Assembly (NCBI GenBank): GCA_964035575.1
Contig: OZ037880.1
Span: 496,001 to 560,000, forward strand
From: Rhynchopus sp. YZ270_cl-10
Taxonomy: Eukaryota > Euglenozoa > Diplonemea > Diplonemida > Diplonemidae
Length of the DNA: 64,000 bases
Direction of reading: 5' to 3'
Each line of letters opens with the position of its first letter. The stretch's first letter is position 1. Shown here one piece after another: positions 9,367 to 21,300 of the stretch. The position numbers and the translations under genes were made by a program. The notes beneath the pieces were generated by a model, which was given only the letters and a program-made list of their open reading frames with translations, was not told the DNA's origin and made no database searches.

Positions 9367-12300
9367 TTATGTGTTCAACATACAGAACGCAGCGGTTCCT
9401 CTGAGTGTCCAATGGTCGGGGTTGACACCTGGGCAGGGCATGAAGAAGTTCATAATAAAATTTGTGGAGAGCCCTGTTGTGCTGAGGATTCCTGTTCGCG
9501 TGAGTGCTTTGTAGAGAGGGCAGAGGTAACACTCCGGTGGGTCAGGGTCGGTCTTCTTCATAGGGATGAGGTGCATAGCGGGCAGCTTGGAGAAGAGCTC
9601 GCCCTCCTTGCTCTCCTCCAGCGAGAACTTCTCCCTGTTCCAGTTCGCACCTTCCAGGAAGAAGCCCACCACGTAGCAGCCGTCGTCTGGGTACGCAGCA
9701 AAGTCCTCCACTGCGTTCTCACTTCTGATTGTGATGGTGTGCTTGAGCTCGTCAATAGGGATAGTATGTTTCCTTGAGTGTGTCTGCAAAATGCCTGTCA
9801 AAAACCCCTGTGGGAAGAACATTCCTGGTAGCCAGTAACACTTAGGAATGCCGTTGTAGCACCAATCCTCGGTGTGCGCAATGCGGGCACACATATCGGT
9901 GTACCAAGGCTGCAGAGGCTTGAGGCAAAGGTATGCGACCTTGCCCCAGTTCGGCGGGACGGTGCCGAAAAGGAAGCAGTTGTACATTTGCTCCAGCTGT
10001 GCCGAGAGCACGACCTCTCCTTTGATGGCACGCTTCAGCTCTTTGATGGACGACGTCAACGTCTTCAAGAGGCGGTTGAACTGGTCGATCTCCTGCGACA
10101 GCACTGTCCCTAGAGAGATCATGGCGCCCTGCGCAGTGATGCGGAACACTTCAGCATGCGCCTTGCCTTTGTCAATCAGTGCAGGGCACCTGCTGATGAA
10201 GTCCTCCGCAATCGCCCACACAGTGCTGTCGGAGTTCCCGCCAGAGCCGCCACCGGCCTTGGGCTGTACGTTGATGATGGTTGTCATCATTGCACCAGAC
10301 TCCTTCGCCTGGAAGGTAATCGAAGCGTTGATCGGGAGGCCAAACAGTGTTGGGTCCTCATACAAAGGGAGCTCGTCCAGAAGCGAGAGGACCTGCTGCC
10401 TGCTGGATGTCTCAGACGGCGTCTCGTACTTTCCTTTGTCGTCGAAGCAGAAGCCCGGTACAAACATCTCCGGGTGGAAGTACTTCCGTACAAAGGTCTG
10501 CAGCAGCCGTGCGTCCAAGAAGTCCGTCACCCTACCTCCGTAGTTGATCACGCCAATGGTGTAGCGCACAGCGGGCCAAGGGATTTCATCAAACTCACCA
10601 ACACACTGCCGCAGCGTTTTGATAGAAGCCGCCAGGTCAGGCCCACCCCATTCGTACGCAATGTTCCACCCAAGCGCACCAAACTTACGCCGCTCCTGGA
10701 TCAGCCCGTGGAAGAAGACCAGGCAGAACGTCAGCTTCTTCCACTCCATCATCTTCTTCCCATCCTGCTCCCCCCACAGGTCGTCGCTGATGCTGCTGAA
10801 GGAGTCCCTCAGGTTTGCCCGGAGCCCTTTAGGCGGCTCTCTCGTTAGCTTCAAGCCTACCTGCAGGACGGACACGGGGAAGGATGTGGAGGGGTTCGAG
10901 GTGAGCCACAGCCTGAAGTCTTTGTGTACTTGCCCTATGGAGGCCTTGTGCACCAGGTCTTCCATGATCTTCTCCAGGGTAGGCATCCAGGAGGTGTACA
11001 CGTGGCAGTTCTGTAGGTACACCCATTCGCCGTCTGAGCTTGCCTTTTCGATCATCTGCTGTGCTTTGGGGCCTTGGTCCTGCCCAAGAGAGAGCATGGG
11101 AAGTTTGGTAGGATCCCATCCCTGCGACTTAGCGAAGTTTGTGAACATGACGGTGGGGTCGGTACCTGTGGAGAGAACGAAGATGATGGGGATGATGTTG
11201 CTTGAGTCGTCGAAGGCCTCGTCGAGCTTGAAGGGTGGCGAGTCGACGTAGTACTTCCCCATCATGCTCTCTACAAGCTTCGGGATGCCGAAGAGGTTCT
11301 TCTCGGGGCGCAGGGCCTTCAGGATCAGCAGCTTCCGCCACTGCGAGATGTCGTCGCTCTTCCCCGGGTACGGCGTGTCCTGCGGGTTCTTGTTGACCAT
11401 CCACTCCGCCCACCCCTTCGTACCCATCACCTCTGTGATGATGTCCTCCAGCCCAGGCAGCACAGACAACGCACACAAATCCTCCCATGCAGTCTGCCAC
11501 TGAACGAAGTCCGGCCGTGGCGGCGGCTTCACCTGCGACCCTGCAGACCCACGCAGGAACATCGACCACTCATCATCCGTGATGTCGCCTTTGTCCTTGA
11601 AGATGTGGTACGTCATGAGGAACGAGAAGATGATCTTGTCCTTCTCAAACAGCCCCCTGCAGATAGCCGAGTACGACGCCTGTGTGATGACGGGGACGAG
11701 CTGGATGACACGCTCCTCTACGCTGTTTGCGGGGGGCGTCTTCATGATTGTCTGCGTGAAGAGCGTCTTGTAGAATGTCAGCGAGTACTGGTACATGTGG
11801 TCGATGTTCGCAATGTCGGCCACGGTCGCGTAGAGCAGCGACCCGCGTGCAGCCACGGCACGGTACTTCTCAGACGCGGCGATGATCTCTGCACTCATGA
11901 TCTCTGCCTCCTCCAACGCCTTCGACACCTCGGAGGATGTCACCTTCGACTCACCTAAGGTGTTAATCAGGTCAATGTTGTCCAGAATCTCTCCAGTCGC
12001 GTCCGCAAGCATCTTCAGAATCTTGTCCTGGATGTCGCTGAGTGTGCGCTTCCCGTCTGCCAGCTGCACAACAACCTTGTCCTTGTTCTCTGCCAGGTCA
12101 GACCGCTCCACCTGCACAACGTCGTTCAAAAGCTGGTCCTCAAGCCCCTTAGTCGTCACCGTGAAGTTGATGATCGCCACCTTGATCTGCAGCTCAGGGG
12201 AGTACGTCGGGTTCGGCATCTTCGTCGTCAGGTACAGCTTGAAGTTCTCGTCGTAGTCGACCTCGCTCTCACCCAGCTTGATCACAGTGCGGCCCGACAC

Positions 12301-15300
12301 CTTGTACGTCTGCTTCAGCAGGACAGGGTCAAGCGCAGCGTCCAGCTCCTCCCCAATGTTCTCAAGAAGAACAGGGCGCCCAATACGGATGTTCTGCTCA
12401 AGCTGCTGCATGAACTTGTCCTGCGAGAGCTTCAACACCTTCAGGCCGTTCTCTTGCTCCTTCTTCTTGATGAAGGAGTTTGCCTGCCCCTGTGGGTCGA
12501 TCATCAGGCACCACCGCTGTGAACGCGACAGGATGGTCCCGTTTTCGATGGAGAACGGGTCAGAAGGCAAACCCCAGATGGCCCACTGCCTCGACGTGAC
12601 CTGATCGGTGATACTGTCCAGTGTAAAGCCCTCCTTCACAGGGATGCCAAGTGAGATGCACGTAGACGTCCACAGCGAAACGATGTCCTTTCGGAACTTA
12701 GACGGGAACGGCCCGACGTAGGCGACACACCCGGAGGCGAGCAGCATGGTGCCGACTAGCAGCTTCTTGTCCTTCTCGAGGTTCGCTACGTTCTCACGCC
12801 AGCGTGCGGCCTCTCCTGCCAGCCCACCAAGCAGCTGGTCGGCACGGTCGAGCTTGGTCATCGCCTGGCGCTTCTGCTCCTCAAGGTTCTCCTTCTTCTG
12901 GATCGTCTCTTGTGCGTCGCGCTCAAGCTTCGCAACCTTCTCGTTGGACTCGTTCAACTCCCGCTGCTTCACCTCCAGCTCTGCCTTCGCCTTGTTCAGC
13001 TTGTCCTGCGCCACTGCAAGGGCCGCCTTCTTTGGCCCTAAGTCCTTCGTCACCCAGTAGTAGTTGTCAATAGCGCGTGCCCACATGCACATAGAACGGC
13101 AAGCTGTCGAAGACTGTCCAATAATCTCGGGTGTAAACGACTGATCTTTCATAAACACGCCAAGCTTCTTCACAATCTTGGGGTCAATGTTGTCCTTGTC
13201 GAAGTCCTCAAGCTTCTTGAAGAAACGCGTGTCCGCCATGAACTGCTTTGCAGTAGCCCAGTCAAGCTTGGCAGCGCCCAGCAGTAAAATGATTGCGTTC
13301 ATCGTCTTCTCCACGGCTTCTGGCGGTTTGGCGTACGACTTGATTTGATCGATGTCCTTCTTTTCGAGCGTTTTGAGCGCCTCCTGCGCCTGGAAGAAGA
13401 CAGGCATGGCTTTGTCCAAACCCTCTTGGCATTCGTTCTGGATCTGCTCAGCTTCGGTCATGATCTTTTTGCACTTCTCCTCCTCAACTTCGACAACAGC
13501 CTTTACCTTTCCTGCAGCCTCCTTCCCTTTCGCGATCTCCTTGGATTGGATCTCGGCCTCCTTCGACGCCTTGTCGAGCATGGGCCTCATGTCCTGCAGT
13601 TCTTGCTTCAGCTTCTCCACCATGGTTGATGTACTGGCCAACGTGTCGAGACCTGACTGGAACCTCCTGAGCTGTTCGTTTGTGTATGAAATCGATGTTT
13701 CAAGCATCGTCATGTATGAGTCCAGCAGCGAGAGGTACGACGTCGGTGTGGTGTAGTTGCGACGCTTCAGTGAGTTCCACATCTCCTCAGACTGCTCCTC
13801 AATGGTGACGTGCATCGTGACACACATGTCTGCCAGGTTCTTGATGTTCTCCTGAATAGTTGTTGCACATCCACCCGACGCCTTCTTTTGGAAGATCCTG
13901 TTCGCAACCTGCTTCAACGCCTCTGCAGGCCACTTCGTAAACCAATCGATTGTCATGCAGTTGACCAGCGAGGGGAACATACGAAGTCTGCTCCTGAACT
14001 GGTCACCAATGGGCGACACACAGAAGATAACGTGCAGGTTGTCACGCACCAGTGAGATGTAGTGCCGGATGATGGAGCGGCGGTTGTCTGAGTTGCACTT
14101 CTCACGCGTTGCACTGATGATCTTCTCGAAGTCCTCGTTTTGGTAGAGGTTCGGCACGTCCCCCACGTTGAGGATGTTGTTGATGTCTTCGAGGAACTGT
14201 TCACGCACGATCTGCGTGTCGGCAAAGAGGAAGACCACTGGCTTGCCGGAGCACCCTGCGTCGAGCAGCAGCGACTTCAGGTCCTCTCTGAACTGAGGGA
14301 TATCGTAGCCTCTTGAGACGGAGATTTGGAAGCACTTCTGCTGGCAAATGAAGGCTGCGAGCTGCGTGATGGAGTGGCGCCCAGACCCGCCCACACCGAC
14401 AAGGAGCGCATTGCCACGAGGCTGGCGGAGCATGCGGCACATCCTGGTGAGATGCTGGATGGCGTCGTCAAACATGACGAGGTCCATCTCCTTCGACGTC
14501 TGCACACCGTAGTCCACCTGGTAGTCTGCGAGCAGGTCCTGCACCTTGCCCATGTCGGTGATGGGTTTGTAGTTGTCGTCCTTCGCATCCGCCCAGTCAC
14601 CAAAGATCATTGAGTGCCAGTCTGGCTTCACGGTGATGCCGAGGTGCTTCTTCGTTACCTCTGTGATGCAGTTCTTCCACCACTCACGGTCCTCCTCACA
14701 GATCAACCTGTCGTGGAAGACACGTGCAGACTCATGGCAGTAGACACGCGCCAGTTGGTCGACAGTCTGGATGTGTTCTGTCTGAAGCATGAGAAGGCCT
14801 TGGATCACCTTCGACAAGTCACGCAGGTTGAATGTGTAGTGGATCTTCAGCGGCGTAGGAAGCATCTCAGTGGAGATGCGCTGGAAGACGTCGATCGTGG
14901 CGGCGACCACCTTGGGTGCGTTGACCTTGACCTCGTGCTCGAAGATGGAGAGGAAGCCGCTGAGGATGCTGGTGAAGATGGAGCTCATGCTCTCGGGGGA
15001 GAGCTGCGGGACGACGAGGCAGTGGTACAGTGTGGTGAGGCGCTGTGTCATCTCGTGCTTGCCTCCGCCGGGTGGGCCGCAGCAGCACACTGTGACGACG
15101 TCGCGGATGTCTTTGTAGAGGTCCTTCTTCTTCCTGTCGAACACACCACCCTCGCTCTCGCCGTCGGGTGACGAGCCCCTCCCAAGCATCTGCCGCAGAA
15201 GCTCCAGAGGCGGCGACGCACCGTATGTCTCCGGCTCAGGCATGTTCGCGTCGTCCACAAGAATGATGCATCGCTTCCCAGGTGCGGCCCCAAGAAGCGT

Positions 15301-18300
15301 GTTCTTCTTCTTCGTCAGGTTCGCCTCAACAAACTCCTGCAAGTTGACTGACGACGTCTGCGCCGAGAACGACATCCCGCAGCTCTGCCACGGCGCGTTC
15401 GGGTCCTCCGAGCGCAGCACGTCGTTCAGGATGAAGCCAATCGCCGCACTTTTTCCAACACCGGTGTAGCCGTTGATCAGAACGTGCTTGTTCACGGAGA
15501 GCAGATACACAATGTGCTGCTTCAGGATCGCCGTGTCCGCAGTCTGCACGAGCGTTTCGAAGTATGGCTTTTCCCTGTGGTACCTAAAGTTCGGAACTTT
15601 GTACTCCCAGGACACGAAGGTGTTTCCGGATTTGTGCACAACACAGCTGAATATCGACTTTGAGGGGAACTTGGCCTCGGGGAACTGCTTTGTGATGAGG
15701 GTGTGGAAGAACTCGTCTGCCTTTTGGCGAGAAGCGTCTGCGACGTTGCCTCCTAGCGACCAGATGAAGGACATGATGAAGAACTTGTCGAAGAGCGACT
15801 TCTCGTCTGCGGCGCAGGCTGCGGGGGTTGGGATCTTGGGGCGGCCGATGTCGACTTGGTCGCCCCCGTCCTTGGCGGCGATTTGCTCGCAGTCGTCACC
15901 GTCGTCTGCTTCGTCCCAATTGGCGACGTAGGCCTCAAGCAGCTTGCAGAGGGACATCACTAGCTGTGCGTCAATCGTGTTCACGTACTCAGAGCAGTTC
16001 TTGCGCAGGAAGGTGAGCGCTGGGGGGATCATTGCCTTCAGGCACTCCATGAAGCGGTCGTGGTACCAGCGGCTTTTGTATGTCCCGACTTTGACAAGGT
16101 TCTCCGAGAAGGAGGTGCTGAGCGGACGCCACCCGCCGTCCAGGTAGTACGGCTCCATGTACACCATCCCGCACCGCGACACTGTGGCGGGGGACGCGAC
16201 ACGCAGGTCCTGCACCTCGAACATGATCGAGATTGTATCGGGGATCTTGATACGCTCTCCGTTAACGAGACAGAGCAGCTTGTTGTCGTCCAGCACTGTG
16301 TTCATGTTCTCAATCCAGATCGCGTCGACGGGGCCATCGAAACAGATCCAATGTCTTGTCGGTGGCGGAGACCGTGTGTGGTCCACAAGAACACGTGCAA
16401 TGTTGGACAGCACCCCATCAGACCACTCTCTTGTCGCAGGGTTGATGTCACCGTACATCTCGCCCATGGAGATCGACTTTGGGTTGAGTCTGTGGATAAA
16501 GCATTTGTTGATGAAGCGGTTCTTTTCAAACTTGTTGCCCGTTTCTGCCTGCAGCTTTGTGAGTGCGTCGCGCAGGGTCTCTGCGGTGGTGGTCTTCCCT
16601 GCGAGGGAGGCACCCACCAACATGACACCGTGGCGCACCACCATGGTCTCGTAGAGCTGCATGATCTTCTCGATGAAGGAGTCGACGACCTGCTTCCCGC
16701 GCTGCAGCAGGCAGATCTGCACCTCCTTCACGAGGTCCTCGTTGATCACCTCCTTGATCGAGACTGTGGGGAACAGATCCTGGATCAGCGCCATGAACAG
16801 TGTCGTGTCCTCACGCAAAAACTTCGGCACGTTAGCGTCACGCATGGCCCTAATCAAAAGCATGTCCTCCTCCGCCTCAGGGTCGGACCTCTTCAGCGAC
16901 CCTGCCATCACAAGAATACTCTTCACAGCGCGCATCCCAAAGTCGTAGTGGTCCTGCTTCGACAGCTGCTGAGACGATAGGTTGTACAGTTGAACCATCT
17001 TCTGTGCAAGCGACTTCGACTCGGAGAACCCTTCCGCGTAGAACATAATCTCGGCAATAAGCGCATAGTCAGGGATCATCATGCAAATGGGGCGGAACAG
17101 CGCCTTCAAGTTGTCGGGCAGCTCAGTACGTCCGGCATACCCAGGGTTCATCGTGATGTAGACACCGAAGTTCTTGTTCAGGCGCATGGAATGCCCATCA
17201 AAGATCATGGAGTCCTTCCCTTCGCCAATGGCAAGGGTAATCTCAAGCATCTGCTGTGCCACAACAGACAGCACCTCAATGTCGATTCTGTTGAACTCAT
17301 CGAAGCACGCCCACGCACCCGCCTGCGCAAGCCCGGCAAACATTTGGCTCATCATCTTGTAGTTCAGCCCATCGGAGCAGTTGAACACAACAACTTGACG
17401 TGCCAGCGCCTTGCCCAAATCCTTCACTGACTCTGTCTTGCCTGTTCCTGCTGGGCCTTGGGGTGCAGCGCCCAGGTTCATTGCCAGCGCACCTGTGCAT
17501 GTGAGGAAGGCACGCTCTGTGAGCGGTGTGATCACAAGACGCGGCTGGTTCCCAAGGTACTCATATCCATAGAGGACGTACGCAGAGGAGTGCCCAATCC
17601 AGCAGTCCTGCTTCTCCCCCTCCACGTCGTTGTTCGTCCAGTAGTACCGCAGCTGCTTCTGCCAGTTGAAGTCGTCCACCCTGCTGCATTTGTCTTCCTC
17701 AAGCGACTCGAGCACAGCCCGGGCGTGCACATCCACCACAAGAAGACAGCACACCAACGTGCGTTGGAGCGAGGTGAGGTCTGTCTTGACCAACCCCACC
17801 GTGCGGATGATCTGCTCCTTGTAGGATGTGTAGTAGTCGTGCAGTGCAGAGGGCTTCCCGTTGTTGGTCATGTCGTCCCACACCACCTCAAGCTCGCTGG
17901 TCCAGTAGATGACGTCCACGCAGGACACGCACTGCGCAGGGAACTGGAAGTACCACGCCTCGCGGTCCATGGTCGGGTACTGCAGGTAGCAGTCCTTCAT
18001 CTTGTCGTAGAGGGAGAGCTTCATGTTGCGCTCGATCTCGCCAAGCCAGTGCTCGACATTGCCTGTGGCGTTGACCTCGCGTGTGAACTGCACCTCCTCC
18101 CCTTCGGAGGAGACCATGTGGCTGATGAGGGTGTTGTCGGGGGGGTTGCTGAACTGAAGCGACTTCATGTTGTCGAAGCATTTCTGCAGATGCTTGCACA
18201 CCTGCAGGGGGTTGCGCACATCGGAGAGGATCTCGAGCAGCTCGTCGTTCGACAGGAAGTAGAACCTGGGGAAGGCGGAGCGCTTCGTCTCGAGGTAGTC

Positions 18301-21300
18301 CTCCAGACGCTTCTGCACTCTGTTGAGCGCGTCGTTGCCCCTCTGCAGCATGCGCAGGGTGTCGATGTCGCCTGCAAGGGGCATGATCCTCGGGTTCTGG
18401 TGCGCACGCTCCATGAGGGCACGGAACTCGTTGTCGGTCTTGAGGAAGAGGCGCGACTCCTCGGGGAGCTGCTTCTTGATGTCGTCTGAGGAGAAGATGA
18501 ACTCAAGGTACATCCACGTCTTCTGCAGGTTCATCCACTCATCCAGCACCTCTGCCGTGATGCGCAGCTTCTCCTCCCACTCCTCCACGTCGGCGCGGAT
18601 GCCCACAGCCCACCGCGACGCAAGGCAAGTCTGGATCGACACCTGGTTGTCCTCGAGCTTCTCAATAATCTCCTCCAGCGAGCCAATGACGAACACATCC
18701 GCCTGCTCACGGTGGTTCTTGACAATAAACTCAAGCCCTTCCTCGGGGTGCTCCCAGACGATCTTGATGAGGTCCAGGTCACGCTGCACACCCCATTCGC
18801 CGGTCGCAACGCCCGAGATGCCCTGGATCACCTCCAGCTGGCTGAACGCGCCTATCGCCTTCATGTTGTCGAGGGTGCGCTCTGCAGGCGGCTTCTTTCC
18901 TATGCCCTCGAAGATCTGCGACCAGTGGCGCTCCTTCAGTGCTTTGTTTCCTAGCGCCTCCATCACAGGGAGGTGCTGCTTCTCGGCTCCCACGAGGGCA
19001 AGAAGCTTTTCGGTGACACCGTCGCCGTCGGATTTGTTCATCTTGTACGACTTTGCGTAGAGTTCCTCGATCTCCTGCTTGACTTCTGACATTTCGAGCC
19101 TTTCGAGTGGCGTGGAGCCCCAGAGGCGGCGCTTCTCCTCCCACTTCGCAAGCGAAGACCACAGGTCGAACTTCTCGTTGTACACCTTGTCGGCGAGGAC
19201 GAGCTGTGGGTTCTGTGCTGGGGTCGGCTGGTCGAAGAGGATCTGCCACTCGTCGAGCGTCTCCATCCACGTCTTGATAGCTTTGAGCTGCTGGTTGACT
19301 GCACCAAGCTTGACCTCGAGGATGAACTGGGTCGGCGACTTCGGGTTCTTGTAGTCGGATTTCGGGTCGGTGAGGTCCTTGTGGATGGTGGCAAGCTTCT
19401 TGTTCTCGTCCTCGACAGCCTCCTTGAGCTGTAGCAGCATGGGGCCAATCTCCTTCTTGCGGCGCTCCTTGCTGGACTCCACCATAGCGTTGAATTTGTC
19501 GCGTTCGTCGAGCATGTCGTTGCGTGCACCCAGCTGCAGGTACAAGATGTTGAAGCCAGTCTGGTCGGCCACCTTGAACAGTTCCTCGATGCTGTCCACC
19601 TCGGACGTCACCTTCTGCTGCTTCTCGTAGATCGCGTTGCAGTCGCGCACCCACTCCGCAAAGTACTTCAAGGGCGTGACACGCTTCTCCTCGAGGCGGT
19701 GCTTCATGGTCTCCAGAGACTGTGTGCCTTCGCGTTCGTACGCCTGCCGTGTGATCTCCTGTGCACGCTTTGTGGCAAGCTCCAAAAGAGAAGTCTTAAT
19801 CTGGTCAAGAATGCCCTCAAGCGGAGAAATAAGCTCGGAAGTAAGCTTCTTAATCGAAATGTGCAGCACACCATGATCAGAGTCGCTCATACGGTCGAGG
19901 TCGGCCTTGAAGTTGTTGCGCACCCGTTTGATGCACTTCACAAAGTCTGCTGCAGTCAGGTTCTCGCGCTCCACCTGCCAGCGCTTCGACTCAACCTTCC
20001 ACTCCTCATCGATGAAGTGTTTGCAGGAGCGGCACCCCTTGTACTCCAAGGACGCACTCTGCGCACGTTCAAAGCAGGAGAACAAGGTCTGCTCCAGCTC
20101 GAGCTGCAGGGCCTGCATCTTCGTGTCGCCTTGTAGGATGACCTCCAGCGACATCAGGTCGGGCTTCTTGTGGAAGAAGGTGTCCTTCGTCAGGTCCTCG
20201 ATCACGCGTGGGAGGCGGGTCACGCCATCAGCCTCTTTGACCGTCTGCGTGAGGAGGTACCTGAATGAGTCGTGGAGTTGCTGGTGCGAGGGGACAAGCA
20301 TCAGGTACTTCTGGGCGTCGAACTGGCACGTAATGTCGAAGGTGACGAGGAGGTCCTTTGAACGTTCGACCTGCTTTTCGTGTGCAACGAACTTCTCGAC
20401 CTGTGAGAGCGTGCTCTTGTAGACGTTCTCGACGACCATGAAGTCTGCAAGGCGGATGAAGTTGCCTAAGAAGTCCTGCTCAATGAGCACCTTCTTCAGT
20501 GCGCGTTTGCGTTCCTGCTTTTCAGCGTCGCGCTCTGCCTTGAAGCGCATTCCTTTGTCACCTGCGACCATCGAGTCTGCAGACAGGTACTCATCCAGCA
20601 TCTCTGAGGAGAGCAGGTCAGGCACCTGCGCCGCTGCAGAGATGCGTTTGCAGAGCGTGACGAGCTTGTCCTGCATGGTCGAGATCGTGGCCCCGAACTC
20701 TGCATCAGCCTGGTCACGCTGTTCCTGCTGTCTGTCTTTGAAGTCCTTCAGCTCGTAGTGCACGCGCTGGCAGAACGTGAGGTTGAGCGTGACCAGGTCC
20801 GACGACACAAAGGCCTGATACGTGATCGGGTCTGCCACTGGTGAGTTGTTGATTGCAGTCAGACGCCACTCCTTCTGCACAAGAAGCTTTTCAATAGGCG
20901 CACGCTGCGCCGGCCCCTGCGTGACACCGATCAACACCATCGAGGAGGAAAACTGCAACCCCAACGCCTCGCCTGGCGACCGCACAATCTGCACATCCGT
21001 TATGGGGTACGCGATTAACCGCGGCTGCTGCAGATCGAAGGCAAGCTTGTGGAGGTCGTTCAGCGGCTTGGAGAACGTCTGCTTTGAGACAAACAACCTT
21101 TTACAGGTCCGTGTCCTGGCCTGCAGGAAGAGCCCATAGCGGACGTTGCGTTTCCATTGGGTGAAGGACTTACGACGGAGGAACTGTTTGAAGAACGTAA
21201 GCGAGGCGAGTTTGTCGAATTGGAGAGCTTCTTTGACCCACTTTGTGGCAGGGTAGAGGTCGGGTGGGCTGAAGGGGCGGACGTGCACGATGGCGGTGGG

